Shown here piece after piece: positions 1 to 10,071 of a stretch of DNA of 57,215 nucleotides; position 1 is the first letter of the stretch; each line of letters starts with the position of its first letter. A program made the position numbers and the translations under genes. The notes under the pieces are model-generated. The model ran no database searches. It worked only from the letters and a program-made list of their open reading frames with translations, and had not been told where the DNA came from. Source of the DNA: Eubacterium xylanophilum ATCC 35991 (GTDB lineage Bacteria; Bacillota; Clostridia; Lachnospirales; Lachnospiraceae); contig NZ_JAEB01000025.1 of NCBI RefSeq assembly GCF_000518685.1, forward strand, positions 1-57,215, given 5' to 3'.

Positions 1-45
1 AATTTACTTTCTGCAAGAACATTGTCAGCACTAGATAAGTATAAT
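1..45 (-). pseudogene. Transposase C-terminal remnant, cut by the window edge
   Basis: Read on the minus strand this stretch gives ...SSADNVLAESK, which matches the NVLAES part of the better preserved fragment at 32952-33059. That fragment looks like the last residues of a DDE transposase (pattern FRR.L..G..NV..E..LLA.A.NI.KL). Only about 14 codons lie in the window, and the reading continues off the left edge. It directly follows the REP-like repeats, as at the second site. The family call is by recalled pattern and therefore moderate. Confidence 0.4.
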
Positions 46-243
46 AATTGTCTTACGAACGACGTGAGTAAGACCAGCGCTATGCGTTTCCGATAATTGT
101 CTTACGAACGACGTGAGTAAGACCAGCGCTATGCGATTCCGATAAATTGTCTTACGAACGACGTGAGTAAGACCAGCGCTATGCGATTCCGATAAATTGT
201 CTTACGAACGACGTGAGTAAGACCAGCAATATGCGTTTCCAAT
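46..243 (-). repeat. Four tandem copies of a REP-like hairpin repeat (49-50 bp)
   Basis: Units begin near 46, 95, 145 and 195. On the minus strand each reads GGAAWCGCATA, two variable bases, GCTG, then a GTCTTAC/GTAAGAC stem with an 11-base spacer, then CAATTT. The copies are nearly identical; the fourth is the most diverged (AATATGCG, TTTCC). Further copies lie at 32279, 32848, 32899 and 33936. All copies lie in the orientation of the gene upstream of them. Not CRISPR: there are no distinct spacers and no cas genes. Confidence 0.85.
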
Positions 244-347
244 AAAACAGGAAGAGGCCAACCAGAGAGAGACTTCAATGCGCATGCATTGCGTCTCGAG
301 TCGGTTGGACTCTTCCTGTTTTTAGACTGTCTTAGTGCGACAGCCCC
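244..347 (-). repeat. Gene-end hairpin element, copy 1
   Basis: About 104 bp. On the minus strand it starts GGGGCTGTCGCACTAAGACAG, a small hairpin (CTGTC/GACAG). A long hairpin follows, with arms ACAGGAAGAG (247-256) and CTCTTCCTGT (310-319), continued after one mismatch by CCAACC/GGTTGG, and an inner GAGAC/GTCTC and CAATGC/GCATTG stem. The far side ends in a T run in this orientation. It begins 19 bp after the stop of the SGNH gene and would act as its terminator. The GGGGCTGTCGCA end resembles terminal repeats of IS1182-type insertion sequences. Copies 2 and 3 are at 32170 and 56799. Confidence 0.85.
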
Positions 348-366
348 TAGTTTTGGTAAATATAAT

Positions 367-1839
367 TTAGTGAATAACTGATTTTCCTTGAAAAGTAACC
401 TTGTCAACTGGTTTGCAGGTGTCAAGATCGTAGACAAGAATATTAAGTCCATTTATGCCCCTACTTTGTTCTTCGCCTTCAATCAGCATTGAGCTAGAGG
501 CGAATAGGTCTTTTCCACTACTCTGGAGCGAGTATACCGAGCGCCCGTCTCTGAAATTGCTGTTAAAACTTAGTGGCTCTCTTGAAGCCTGTTCCTTGAC
601 AACATTTCCTTCGATTATTGCCGCCATATATGATTTCCACGGCGAGCGATTGTATGAGCACTTAAGTCCCAGTTTTTTTAGCCCGCTCTTGATAGCGTGT
701 CGCCTTAATATTGATGAGCAATCGCCGTGGGCAGTCATAAATACTGCGAATCGATTATTATCTAAAGCCTGCAAATATTCCGATTGGTCACCTATTCGAA
801 GAAGATTAGCACATTTTTTTGTTTGCTCATAGTCTGCCTTTGTTGCTTCATACTGTTCGTCATGAGTAGGTGGCAATCCGTAGGTGCTTTGAAGCATGTC
901 ACCAAAGAAGCGGCTGGTTTTAATTGCTCCCCAGATATTATTGTGACCTACGATACTTTCTTCAGGGAGTTTTGCGCCAATTTGGTTATAGTAATCAGTT
1001 CGGCAAATATTATAATAGTCAATTCCCATATTCTTAGCATATTCTTCGTGTGTATTATTTATTCCGTCGTTCATTGTATTTCCCGGGAGATCAACGAGAA
1101 TAAATTTTATATTGTTTTCCTTGCACAATTTCACAGTCTTGTCAAGATATTCCTGCATTAGTGGGACAAACTTCGCTCTTGCATTAGAATCCTTTTTTTC
1201 ATATGTGGTATATGAGTTTGGACCGAGGGATTTGATTGGAGCATAGCCTTTTAATGGGGATTTGTCAACCAAATCACTTTCGAAGTCATACTCCTGCAGT
1301 TCTGTCCATCTTGCATGATATCTGATATTTGTCAGATAATAACTCAACTCAGATTGTGATTCATCTAGTTGACATAAATTGTGCACGGCTTCTGCTTTTA
1401 CACCGGACCATTTCATAGGATCCAGGCACTTTCTGGCGAGTCCTTCGGTTGTATTTATAACCTCTTCCGGATGATTATTTACCATAAACTTCGCATCTAG
1501 AACAACAACTTTGGGCTTTTGGAATCTAAGTGCCTCCTTGAGCCAGTAGTAACTCAGGAATATACTTTGTTGCTCGCTTCCGAGATTGTAACTTCGTATT
1601 CCGAAGTTGTTATATATCTCTTGAGGAATAAATGCATTTACTGTTACACTTGAGCCCAAGAATAACACGTCTACTGAATTTTTCTCCATATTGTAGAACT
1701 GTCTATATGAAGAAGTTGTTGGCCAATTGGTATTTTTTAGGATGTATTTGGCTTCCAATACATGATTAATTATCAAGAGAGAAATGACGAGTATTGTCAG
1801 GAAAATACAGCTTTTTGCTATGCTTTTTACAATTTTCAT
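367..1839 (-). CDS. DltD/AlgJ-type SGNH-like protein partnered with an MBOAT acyltransferase
   Basis: 490 aa with one N-terminal membrane anchor (about residues 8-28), so the main domain should lie outside the membrane. An SGNH-like block I is visible as VLFLGSSVTVNAF, and a region near LDAKFMVNN follows. Proteins of this type work with MBOAT O-acyltransferases in transferring acyl groups to cell-surface polymers (the DltB/DltD and AlgI/AlgJ arrangement). The MBOAT gene lies immediately upstream with a gap of only 3 bp, and its 3' end carries this gene's GGAGG ribosome site. The acceptor polymer cannot be told from the sequence: there are no dltA or dltC genes here, so teichoic acid D-alanylation is only one option. 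Confidence 0.75.
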   Translation of the reverse strand: MKIVKSIAKSCIFLTILVISLLIINHVLEAKYILKNTNWPTTSSYRQFYNMEKNSVDVLFLGSSVTVNAFIPQEIYNNFGIRSYNLGSEQQSIFLSYYWLKEALRFQKPKVVVLDAKFMVNNHPEEVINTTEGLARKCLDPMKWSGVKAEAVHNLCQLDESQSELSYYLTNIRYHARWTELQEYDFESDLVDKSPLKGYAPIKSLGPNSYTTYEKKDSNARAKFVPLMQEYLDKTVKLCKENNIKFILVDLPGNTMNDGINNTHEEYAKNMGIDYYNICRTDYYNQIGAKLPEESIVGHNNIWGAIKTSRFFGDMLQSTYGLPPTHDEQYEATKADYEQTKKCANLLRIGDQSEYLQALDNNRFAVFMTAHGDCSSILRRHAIKSGLKKLGLKCSYNRSPWKSYMAAIIEGNVVKEQASREPLSFNSNFRDGRSVYSLQSSGKDLFASSSMLIEGEEQSRGINGLNILVYDLDTCKPVDKVTFQGKSVIH

Positions 1840-1842
1840 TTC

Positions 1843-3300
1843 TTAAAAACCTCCGTAAATAAAATCCTGTGCGTTGAAGCCAAATCCATAGGAGCCAAAA
1901 ATCCAGATGCTCCATATAGCTAACAAATAAGTTATCCATCTAACAGCGATGTTCTGTTTTGCGAACCAATCGCGGATTTTTACACCAGCTTCTTGTTTCG
2001 TGCTAATCACAAGTAACAATAATAGAGCAAGAATCAACACTGCGAACTCCTTCCATCCAAGACCGAGATTGAAGATCGAATCATCTCCCAGAATCCAAGG
2101 ATTAAAATCAGAGAACATAGAGCGGATCATTTTCAATGATGTCTTAAAGGAAGCTGCTCGAAAAACAACCCAGGCAATCATAACAAGGAAAAATGTTCTG
2201 ATTCGTCGCACATGCGTTGTTATTGCCGTGGGTTCTTTAGTGACTAGTTCAGGCTTGTGCTTCTTTGCAACTCTGAAGTACATTTCTCCACATATCTGAT
2301 ATACTGAATGGAGAAGGCCCCAAAATATATATTTGAGGCTGTCGCCGTGCCACAGACCGCTGACTCCAAATGTCACGAGCAGATTGAGCCATTTGCGGCC
2401 GAGACCAAACTTATTACCTCCAAGTGGAATGTATATATAATCTCGTAGCCAGAGGCTGAGTGACATATGCCATCTGCGCCAGAAGTCTTTTACTGAAGTT
2501 GAGAAGTAAGGTCTGTTAAAATTATCTGTCAGATTTATTCCAAGCATCTTTGACACGCCCTGAGAAATGGTAGTACATGATAAGAAATCAGTATAAAGCT
2601 GCAGGCTATAGAGAATTGCAGCTACCCATATATATGTGCCTCTATATGCCGGGAAGTTGTCAAAAACGGTATTTACGACTATAGATGCCTTATCAGCAAT
2701 CATAAACTTTAAGAAAAATCCCCATATTACAAGTTGTATTCCCTTCATAAGGTTTTCCTGTTTGAAGTCATGGCCCTCGAATAGTTCACTTTTTAATTGA
2801 CCATATCTTGGAATAGGTCCCTGTATGATTTGTGGGAAAAAAGTGGCAAATAGTGTGAATTTTAGAGGGTTTACCTGAACGGTAATCGTTCCCTTGTATA
2901 TATCAACTAGGTAGGCTATGAGCTGCAGGCTGTAAAAGGACAATCCGACGGGGATTAAGATTGAGATATTTTCTGGGATTCCTTTATTTCCAAGGAGCAG
3001 ACTGCCTGCTTTTTCTGCTAAAAGGGGAAGTGTTGAAAATCCTATTCCTGTAAATAATATCAGTCTCTTTTTGATAATATTACTGGATTTTTTGAGTTTT
3101 TGTAATATTAAACCACAGAAATAGGTGACGGTTAGAGAGAATAAGAGAATAAAGATTTGTCTCTTATCTGTCATTATTTGCCAATAAAAAAACAAACTTC
3201 CCGCAAGCAGAGACATCCATCTGAAGCGCTTAGGAAGTATATAATAAACTATTATTAGTAATAGTAAGAATGCAAAATATTCAAGTGAAGTGTAACTCAT
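1843..3300 (-). CDS. MBOAT family membrane O-acyltransferase
   Basis: 485 aa polytopic membrane protein of AlgI/DltB/PatA type. Family marks visible include RPYFSTSVKDFWRRWHMSLS followed by WLRDYIYIPLGGN, and GVSGLWHG, whose His is the expected catalytic residue. It probably moves an acyl group across or at the membrane to an extracellular polymer together with the SGNH partner just downstream. The start is an ATG preceded by TAGGAGGAA. A promoter facing this gene lies at 3345-3373. The normal family length is 450-500 aa, so the gene is complete. Confidence 0.88.
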   Translation of the reverse strand: MSYTSLEYFAFLLLLIIVYYILPKRFRWMSLLAGSLFFYWQIMTDKRQIFILLFSLTVTYFCGLILQKLKKSSNIIKKRLILFTGIGFSTLPLLAEKAGSLLLGNKGIPENISILIPVGLSFYSLQLIAYLVDIYKGTITVQVNPLKFTLFATFFPQIIQGPIPRYGQLKSELFEGHDFKQENLMKGIQLVIWGFFLKFMIADKASIVVNTVFDNFPAYRGTYIWVAAILYSLQLYTDFLSCTTISQGVSKMLGINLTDNFNRPYFSTSVKDFWRRWHMSLSLWLRDYIYIPLGGNKFGLGRKWLNLLVTFGVSGLWHGDSLKYIFWGLLHSVYQICGEMYFRVAKKHKPELVTKEPTAITTHVRRIRTFFLVMIAWVVFRAASFKTSLKMIRSMFSDFNPWILGDDSIFNLGLGWKEFAVLILALLLLLVISTKQEAGVKIRDWFAKQNIAVRWITYLLAIWSIWIFGSYGFGFNAQDFIYGGF

Positions 3301-3344
3301 GATTTCCTCCTAACAAGGTATTTTTTCCAAATTTGCCATGGATA

Positions 3345-3373
3345 AGTGTATCATAATTATCTTGTCATGTCAA
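3345..3373 (-). promoter_or_regulatory. Sigma-A promoter of the MBOAT-SGNH operon
   Basis: On the minus strand there is TTGACA (3373-3368), a 17-bp spacer, then TACACT (3350-3345), about 45 bp before the MBOAT start. The -35 box is perfect and the -10 box is fair. Confidence 0.6.
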
Positions 3374-3475
3374 TAAAACAAGGTCTTTTGCAAGGTTTTA
3401 ATATAAAAGCACTTGACAAAAAAACGGTTATGCTGTTAGCTATAATATATAGAACATTTTATATGGAGTAAGAGC

Positions 3476-4405
3476 ATGAAGTATTACTTTGCACCTCTAG
3501 AAGGGGTGACCAATGCCTTGTTTAGGCGAACTTATGACCGCGTTATCGGTGGTATTGATGCGTATTACAGTCCATTTGTGACGACACGAGATAGCGGTAT
3601 CATGAAACGCAAAGAAAAAAGCGACATTGAACCGGCTAATAATCCCGGTTTTAAGCTGATTCCACAGCTTTTGACAACAGATGCATCTGCATTTATCCAA
3701 TCATCTTTGCATATGGAGGAGATGGGATATGATGAGGTGAATCTTAATCTTGGATGTCCTTCCGGAACGGTGGTTCCCAAGGGAAAGGGAGCTGGTTTTT
3801 TGAGAACGCCGGATAAGTTGGATAGATTTTTGGAAGAAATCTTCGACAGATGTAGAATTCAAATATCCATCAAGACGAGGATTGGATTTGAGTCTGCAGA
3901 TGAGTTTCCGAGGTTATTGGAAATCTATAACCAATATCCCGTGAAAGAGTTGACTATTCACCTTAGAACCAGAGAAGAGTTTTATCGAGGAAGTGTCCAC
4001 GAAGAAGTTTTTCAGTATGCATATACACACAGCAAGGCTCCTTTGTGTTATAATGGAGATGTGAAGACGGTGGCGGACGTTAGAAGGTTGGAGGAAACTT
4101 ATCCTGATTTGGAAGCAGTTATGATTGGGAGAGGCTTTCTGATAGATCCTGGATTCATAGGAAATTCCGGGCAGACTAGCGATGAAAAGCGTGCGAATAT
4201 TTTCCTTGATGAGATGTGTAAGGAATACTGTCAAGTTATATCCGGAGATACTCACGTTCTTCACAAGATGAAGGAACTTTGGAATTACAGAAAAGATGCC
4301 TATGAAAATGGCGATAAGATTTTCAAGAAAATCAGGAAAGCGAGAAGCTTATCCGAGTACAAAGACATTTGCTATCAAATTAAGAGTAAGAAGGGAGAGA
4401 TATAA
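3476..4405 (+). CDS. tRNA-dihydrouridine synthase
   Basis: 309 aa flavoprotein of the Dus family, which reduces specific uridines in tRNA to dihydrouridine using FMN and NAD(P)H. Visible marks are the N-terminal YFAPLEGVTNALFRR, the block VNLNLGCPSGTVVPKGKGAG whose Cys is the catalytic acid, IKTRIGFES, and LTIHLRTREEFYRG with the conserved His. The C-terminal part after VMIGRGFLIDPG is typical of the family. The ATG follows ATATGGAGTAAG. A TTGACA at 3413 and a TATAAT at 3441 lie upstream, but their 22-bp spacing is too long for a standard promoter. The downstream lipoprotein starts one base after this stop codon. The subtype is not resolved. Confidence 0.9.
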   Translation: MKYYFAPLEGVTNALFRRTYDRVIGGIDAYYSPFVTTRDSGIMKRKEKSDIEPANNPGFKLIPQLLTTDASAFIQSSLHMEEMGYDEVNLNLGCPSGTVVPKGKGAGFLRTPDKLDRFLEEIFDRCRIQISIKTRIGFESADEFPRLLEIYNQYPVKELTIHLRTREEFYRGSVHEEVFQYAYTHSKAPLCYNGDVKTVADVRRLEETYPDLEAVMIGRGFLIDPGFIGNSGQTSDEKRANIFLDEMCKEYCQVISGDTHVLHKMKELWNYRKDAYENGDKIFKKIRKARSLSEYKDICYQIKSKKGEI

Positions 4406-4406
4406 T

Positions 4407-4997
4407 ATGGTAAAAAAGTTTAGAAAATTTGCGACAGCAGTGATGATTGCGTCGTTGGTTATGTGTGTTACGGCATGTGGAGAGAAAAAGACGGATGATG
4501 TTAGTGTAAATGATCAGACTGCACAGACTGTACAAAGTGCTGAGCCAACAAGTGCGGGAAGTGAAAAAACGGACAAAACAGAAGTAGATGAAACTAAGAA
4601 AGACGAACCTGAGAAGACAGAAGCAACTGCAGAACCTGAGAAATCTGAGGAAGGCGAGGATGAGGCAGGCGAAAGCATAGAAGGGGCATATGTTGATGGA
4701 GAAGGCACGCGCAAAATCGATGTCAAGCTCGAGAGTTCGGGTGTATACACATTCAGCGCAACCTGGGAAGTTGAAGAAGCTACTTTTTCATGGACTTTTT
4801 CTGGTAAATTGAATGGCAATACAGTTAAGTACAAAAATGGTGTTAAGACTATGACAGAAAAAGAGTCTTCTGGTCATGCTGACGCTCTTGAGGAGTACAG
4901 CGATGGTTGCGGAAAAGTGACAATCAAGGATGGAACTCTTTCCTGGAAAGATGAGGAAGAGGACTGTGCTAGGGGTATTGTCTTTAAGAAGGAATAA
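4407..4997 (+). CDS. Secreted lipoprotein of unknown function
   Basis: 196 aa. The start at 4407 is chosen because a GGGAGAG ribosome site (4393-4399) and a lipoprotein signal follow: MVKKFRKFATAVMIASLV, then lipobox VTAC with the lipidated Cys at about residue 25. A Thr/Glu/Lys-rich linker (about 30-95) leads to a compact C-terminal domain of about 95 aa rich in alternating hydrophobic residues (GAYVDGEGTRKIDVKL, then TFSATWEVEE), probably a beta fold. An in-frame upstream ATG would place the start inside the Dus gene and destroy the signal peptide. Its 3' end overlaps the convergent acyltransferase gene by 14 bp. Confidence 0.75.
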   Translation: MVKKFRKFATAVMIASLVMCVTACGEKKTDDVSVNDQTAQTVQSAEPTSAGSEKTDKTEVDETKKDEPEKTEATAEPEKSEEGEDEAGESIEGAYVDGEGTRKIDVKLESSGVYTFSATWEVEEATFSWTFSGKLNGNTVKYKNGVKTMTEKESSGHADALEEYSDGCGKVTIKDGTLSWKDEEEDCARGIVFKKE

Positions 4998-6039
4998 TAT
5001 GTTTTTTGCAAATGGCGCACAGACGCTCGAAAGGCGCGATGAGTGCCAGTGTTGCTATGAAGGATATGATGACGAATAGGTATTTTTCGTCTTCATTGAC
5101 ATAAAAATATTCTAGTATATTCATTGGGATTCTTTGGAGAATATATATTGGAAATAGATGTTTTCCAAGGAATCCTAGGAAGTTGGAATCCAATTTGATT
5201 TTAAGAGTTCCCAGTATAATTATAGCAGCAAAGAAACATGACCTTGCGGTAAAAACTATAATGCTTGTGCTATGAAGAGAGTATGTAAAGCAATATCCAA
5301 GAACAGCGCAGAAAATTAAAATCATGTAAACAGCATCATTTCGCTTTATAAGTTTTTCTATGCGCTCTTTAAGAACTGAATACCAGCAGCCAAGCGCCAT
5401 CATTAGGACGGTGTTATAGCAATATGGAGGTCTGTTGACATGTCGTTGCACCAAAACAAAGACAAACACAAGGATGGTAAAAATCGTTGTGCCTGTCACC
5501 TGGCGGAACATTTTTCCTTTGTTTCTAAAAAATATAAATGAAACTATAAATAGAAGATAAGCGACAAAAATCTCGAACATATACCAGTTAGAGTTTTTGA
5601 CAGATGTATAGGCAGTGAATGATAACAGTAGTTCATATGTCTTGGCATGATATTTGATAAAATGATTTACAATAAGAAAGATTACTACCGCTATGTCGAA
5701 GTTGAGTAGCGTGGGAAGAAATCTGTTCTTGAAGAGCCCGGTTATATAGCTGGGTCCTTTTTTTTCCATGGATTCCATCATGCCATAACCGGAGTAGAAG
5801 AAAAACATTACGACGACAAGTTGACCTAGATGTATTCTGAAATCTAGGTAGGTACTGTCAAGTGTTCCATGTAAATTTATGTACTGGGCGCTATGGCTTA
5901 GAAAAACCAAAAAGATAAATATTCCTTTGATAATATCAGTGTGTGCTGGAGCCATATAATCTCCATTGAATGTTTTAGGCTTTTGAAACCTTGCAGATGA
6001 AATGATAATGCATAGTAGTATAATTAAGAATATTAACAT
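4984..6039 (-). CDS. Acyltransferase-3 type membrane protein
   Basis: 351 aa with about ten hydrophobic segments. The pattern after the first helix (HTDIIKGIFIFLVFLSHSAQ) fits the acyltransferase-3 superfamily (OafA/WecH-like), in which an early His is thought to be catalytic. FFFYSGYGMMES also fits. Such proteins O-acetylate or succinylate surface sugars. The gene converges with the lipoprotein gene, overlapping it by 14 bp. A strong AGGAGG lies before the start (TAGGAGGACAT on the minus strand). The substrate is unknown. Confidence 0.72.
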   Translation of the reverse strand: MLIFLIILLCIIISSARFQKPKTFNGDYMAPAHTDIIKGIFIFLVFLSHSAQYINLHGTLDSTYLDFRIHLGQLVVVMFFFYSGYGMMESMEKKGPSYITGLFKNRFLPTLLNFDIAVVIFLIVNHFIKYHAKTYELLLSFTAYTSVKNSNWYMFEIFVAYLLFIVSFIFFRNKGKMFRQVTGTTIFTILVFVFVLVQRHVNRPPYCYNTVLMMALGCWYSVLKERIEKLIKRNDAVYMILIFCAVLGYCFTYSLHSTSIIVFTARSCFFAAIIILGTLKIKLDSNFLGFLGKHLFPIYILQRIPMNILEYFYVNEDEKYLFVIISFIATLALIAPFERLCAICKKHIIPS

Positions 6040-6110
6040 ATGTCCTCCTAAGATATCCTACAGGCCGTCTTGTATTCTCGTCAAACATTTCAAAAAAATC
6101 AAAAAAATGG

Positions 6111-6139
6111 TTGACATGACTGGAACACTATGATATAGT
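6111..6139 (+). promoter_or_regulatory. Main promoter of rpoB-rpoC
   Basis: TTGACA (6111-6116), 17-bp spacer, TATAGT (6134-6139). The transcript would have a leader of about 85 nt before rpoB. It includes GTAGGC..GCCCTAC (6163-6182), which can form a short hairpin. Confidence 0.75.
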
Positions 6140-6231
6140 GGAATATACGGTACTGTGTTATAGTAGGCTTATTAGCCCTACGTAATACATTATAAACCAG
6201 TTTCGTAATAATTACAAGGAGAGAATCATCG

Positions 6232-9200
6232 ATGGAAAAAAACAGAATTCGCCCTGTCCCAGTGGGCAACGGTGTAAGAATGAGTTACTCGAGGCAAAAA
6301 GAAGTCTTAGACATGCCGAACTTGATTGCAGTTCAGACGGACTCATACAAGTGGTTCTTGGAAGAAGGTTTAAAGGAAGTATTTAGAGATATTTCCCCTA
6401 TTTCCGATTACAATGGCAATCTCAGTCTGGAATTTGTTGATTTCGAATTATGTGAGGACGATGTTAAGTACACTATTGAAGAGTGTAAAGAGCGCGATGC
6501 CACATATGCGGCGCCACTTAAAGTTAAAGTTCGCCTCCATAATCGTGAGACCGCAGATGAGATAAGTGAACATGAGATTTTCATGGGAGATCTTCCACTT
6601 ATGACAGCCACCGGCACGTTTGTAATTAATGGTGCTGAGCGTGTTATCGTAAGCCAGTTGGTTCGTTCTCCTGGTATTTACTATGGAATAGCACATGATA
6701 AAATCGGTAAGGAGTTGTATTCATCAACAGTTATTCCTAACCGTGGTGCGTGGCTCGAATACGAGACCGATTCCAATGATATATTCTATGTTCGTGTGGA
6801 CCGTAACCGCAAGGTTCCTATTACGGTTCTTATTCGTGCGCTCGGAATTGGAACAAATCAGCAGATTATTGATATGTTTGGTGACGAGCCTAAGATTGAG
6901 GCAAGTTTTACAAAGGACTCATCTGAGAGTTATGAAGATGGACTCTTAGAGCTTTACAAGAAGCTTCGTCCGGGCGAGCCTCTCTCAGTAGATAGTGCTG
7001 AGAATCTTATCAATAGCATGTTCTTCGATGTGAGAAGATATGATCTTGCTAAGGTTGGACGTTATAAGTTCAACAAGAAGCTTGCGTTCCGCAACCGTAT
7101 TACAGGTTTTTCATTGTCTGAGGATGTAGTTGATACTACCACAGGCGAGGTAGTTGCTGAGGCGGGCACAGTAGTTTCTGAAGAGCTTGCTGACAAGATT
7201 CAGAACACTGGAATTGATTATGTAATGATTCAGACAGAGGAGAAGAATGTCAAGGTTCTCTCCAATAAGATGGTAGATCTTCATGCTTTCCTTCCAAATG
7301 CAGATAAGGAAGCACTCGGTGTTACTGAGGAAGTTTACTATCCTGTTTTGAAAGATATATTAGAGGCTAACAGTGATGAAGAGGCAATCTATGCTGCGAT
7401 TAAGGAAGAGATTGATGACTTGATTCCTAAGCACATCACTAAAGATGATATTTTTGCATCAATCAACTACAACATCCATCTTGAGTATGGTCTTGGTAGC
7501 GATGATGATATCGACCACTTGGGTAACCGTCGTATTCGTGCGGTTGGTGAGTTGTTGCAGAATCAGTATCGTATCGGACTTTCTCGTATGGAGCGTGTAG
7601 TTCGTGAGAGAATGACAACTCAGGATATCACTACTATTTCAGCGCAGTCACTTATTAATATTAAGCCTGTTACTGCAGCTGTCAAGGAGTTCTTCGGTAG
7701 TTCCCAGTTGTCACAGTTTATGGATCAGAATAACCCACTTAGTGAGTTGACTCATAAGAGACGTCTTTCAGCTCTTGGTCCTGGTGGTCTTTCAAGAGAT
7801 CGTGCCGGATTTGAGGTTCGTGACGTGCACTATTCTCACTATGGAAGAATGTGTCCTATCGAGACACCCGAAGGTCCTAACATCGGACTTATCAACTCAC
7901 TTGCTTCATATGCGAGAATTAATGAGTATGGTTTCGTAGAGGCACCATATCGTAAGGTTGACAAGAGTGACCCTGAAAATCCACGAGTAACAGATGAGGT
8001 TGTATACATGACAGCTGATGAAGAGGATCGTTATCATGTGGCACAGGCGAACGAAGCTCTTGACGAGAATGGATACTTTGTTCGTAAGAATATTTCAGGA
8101 CGTTACCGCGAGGAGACAACAGAGTTTAGAAGAAGCATGATTGATTACATGGACGTTTCTCCTAAGATGGTATTCTCCGTAGCTACAGCCATGATCCCAT
8201 TCCTTGAGAATGACGATGCTAACCGTGCTCTGATGGGATCTAACATGCAGCGTCAGGCGGTTCCACTTCTTGTTACAGAGGCTCCTGTAGTTGGAACAGG
8301 AATGGAGATGAAAGCAGCAGTTGATTCAGGAAACTGTGTAATTGCTAAAAAAGGTGGAGTAGTCGACAGAGTAGAGTCAAATCGAGTTGTTATCAAGGAA
8401 GATGATGGCAACAGAGAAACATATAAATTGGCCAAATTCGTTAGAAGTAACCAAGGTACATGTATGAATCAGCGTCCTATCGTTAACAAAGGCGATAGAG
8501 TAGAGGCTGGACAGGTACTTGCAGATGGCCCATCAACTTCAGGTGGAGAGATTGCCCTTGGAAAGAATCCTCTTATCGGATTCATGACATGGGAAGGTTA
8601 CAACTACGAGGATGCGGTACTTCTCAGCGAGCGTCTTGTTCAGCAGGATGTTTATACATCTGTTCATATTACGGAGTATGAGACAGAGGCGAGAGATACA
8701 AAGCTCGGACCTGAAGAGATTACAAGAGACGTTCCGGGTGTCGGTGAAGATGCACTTAAGGATTTGGATGAGAAGGGAATCATCCGCATCGGTGCAGAAG
8801 TTCGCGCGGGAGATATTCTTGTAGGTAAGGTTACACCTAAGGGGGAGACAGAGCTTACAGCGGAGGAGAGATTGCTCCGTGCTATCTTCGGTGAGAAGGC
8901 TAGAGAGGTAAGAGATACTTCACTTAGAGTTCCACATGGAGAATTTGGTATCATCGTTGATACAAAAGTATTTACTAGAGATAATGGAGACGAGTTGTCA
9001 CCTGGTGTCAACAAGTCTGTAAGAATATATATTGCTCAGAAGAGAAAGATTCAGGTAGGAGATAAGATGGCCGGACGTCACGGTAACAAGGGTGTCGTTT
9101 CCAGAGTTCTTCCGGTAGAAGACATGCCATTCCTTCCTAATGGACGTCCACTGGATATCGTGCTTAACCCATTGGGTGTGCCATCTCGTATGAACATTGG

Positions 9201-10026
9201 ACAGGTGCTTGAGATTCACTTGAGTCTTGCTGCAAAGGCGCTTGGATTTAATGTAGCTACACCTGTATTTGATGGTGCTAACGAGAGAGATATCATGGAT
9301 ACTCTTAAGCTTGCTAATGATTATGTCAACACTCCACTTGAGGAGTTTGAGGCAAAATACAAGGATGTTCTTGATCCGGAGGTTATGAAGTATCTCATCG
9401 AAAATCAGGAATATCGCAAAGAGTGGGAAGGCGTTCCTATCAAAGAGGACGGAAAAGTTCAGCTTAGAGATGGACGTAGCGGAGAGTTCTTTGATGGTGA
9501 AGTTACAATCGGTTTCATGCACTACTTGAAACTCCACCACTTGGTAGACGACAAGATTCATGCTCGATCAACCGGACCATACTCACTTGTAACTCAGCAG
9601 CCACTTGGTGGTAAAGCTCAGTTTGGTGGACAGCGTTTCGGAGAGATGGAGGTTTGGGCGCTCGAGGCATATGGAGCTGCTTATACACTTCAGGAAATTC
9701 TTACAGTTAAGTCTGATGATGTTGTAGGACGTGTTAAGACTTATGAGGCTATTATCAAGGGTGATAATATTTCTGAACCTGGTATACCTGAGTCATTCAA
9801 GGTATTGCTTAAGGAATTACAGTCACTGGCTCTTGATGTAACTGTATTAGATGAAGACGACAATGAGATTCGCATGACCGAATCAGTTGATGACGAGATG
9901 AGTGATGTGGAAGATATTTCCGGCATCATTGAAGGTGATCGTTTTGAACTTGAAGAAGAGTCATTCGAAAACGCAGGATTCGTTGAACAGGACTATGAAG
10001 AGATGGTTCAAGGATCAGAAGAGTAA
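6232..10026 (+). CDS. rpoB: RNA polymerase beta subunit
   Basis: 1264 aa, full length for Clostridia. The beta subunit of core RNA polymerase forms one side of the active-site cleft and binds rifampicin. The rifampicin region is intact: [20 protein letters not shown], then [17 protein letters not shown], with wild-type residues at the usual resistance positions, so sensitivity is predicted. [18 protein letters not shown] and the C-terminal [20 protein letters not shown] are also present. ATG follows AAGGAGAGAATCATCG. No rplJ/rplL lies upstream; an acyltransferase gene is there instead, so rpoB starts its own transcription unit. rpoC follows after about 45 bp. Confidence 0.99.
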   Translation: MEKNRIRPVPVGNGVRMSYSRQKEVLDMPNLIAVQTDSYKWFLEEGLKEVFRDISPISDYNGNLSLEFVDFELCEDDVKYTIEECKERDATYAAPLKVKVRLHNRETADEISEHEIFMGDLPLMTATGTFVINGAERVIVSQLVRSPGIYYGIAHDKIGKELYSSTVIPNRGAWLEYETDSNDIFYVRVDRNRKVPITVLIRALGIGTNQQIIDMFGDEPKIEASFTKDSSESYEDGLLELYKKLRPGEPLSVDSAENLINSMFFDVRRYDLAKVGRYKFNKKLAFRNRITGFSLSEDVVDTTTGEVVAEAGTVVSEELADKIQNTGIDYVMIQTEEKNVKVLSNKMVDLHAFLPNADKEALGVTEEVYYPVLKDILEANSDEEAIYAAIKEEIDDLIPKHITKDDIFASINYNIHLEYGLGSDDDIDHLGNRRIRAVGELLQNQYRIGLSRMERVVRERMTTQDITTISAQSLINIKPVTAAVKEFFGSSQLSQFMDQNNPLSELTHKRRLSALGPGGLSRDRAGFEVRDVHYSHYGRMCPIETPEGPNIGLINSLASYARINEYGFVEAPYRKVDKSDPENPRVTDEVVYMTADEEDRYHVAQANEALDENGYFVRKNISGRYREETTEFRRSMIDYMDVSPKMVFSVATAMIPFLENDDANRALMGSNMQRQAVPLLVTEAPVVGTGMEMKAAVDSGNCVIAKKGGVVDRVESNRVVIKEDDGNRETYKLAKFVRSNQGTCMNQRPIVNKGDRVEAGQVLADGPSTSGGEIALGKNPLIGFMTWEGYNYEDAVLLSERLVQQDVYTSVHITEYETEARDTKLGPEEITRDVPGVGEDALKDLDEKGIIRIGAEVRAGDILVGKVTPKGETELTAEERLLRAIFGEKAREVRDTSLRVPHGEFGIIVDTKVFTRDNGDELSPGVNKSVRIYIAQKRKIQVGDKMAGRHGNKGVVSRVLPVEDMPFLPNGRPLDIVLNPLGVPSRMNIGQVLEIHLSLAAKALGFNVATPVFDGANERDIMDTLKLANDYVNTPLEEFEAKYKDVLDPEVMKYLIENQEYRKEWEGVPIKEDGKVQLRDGRSGEFFDGEVTIGFMHYLKLHHLVDDKIHARSTGPYSLVTQQPLGGKAQFGGQRFGEMEVWALEAYGAAYTLQEILTVKSDDVVGRVKTYEAIIKGDNISEPGIPESFKVLLKELQSLALDVTVLDEDDNEIRMTESVDDEMSDVEDISGIIEGDRFELEEESFENAGFVEQDYEEMVQGSEE

Positions 10027-10071
10027 AGTTGTTGTTACCAAGAAAAGTCGTAGAAAGGACAGGTGCGATAT

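Noticed and set aside
46-243. CRISPR array
   Set aside because: The four units are nearly identical along their full length, with no distinct spacers. There are no cas genes, and the same unit occurs singly elsewhere.
455-1161. Open frames on the plus strand within the SGNH gene
   Set aside because: They are antisense shadows of a well-supported gene on the minus strand, without ribosome sites.
3413-3446. Standard promoter for the dihydrouridine synthase gene
   Set aside because: TTGACA and TATAAT are present but 22 bp apart, beyond the normal 16-18 bp. The true promoter may use only one of the boxes.
10063-10071. GTG start for rpoC
   Set aside because: The purine-rich site would be only about 3 bases away; ATG 10072 has workable spacing. 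The difference is three residues and not certain.
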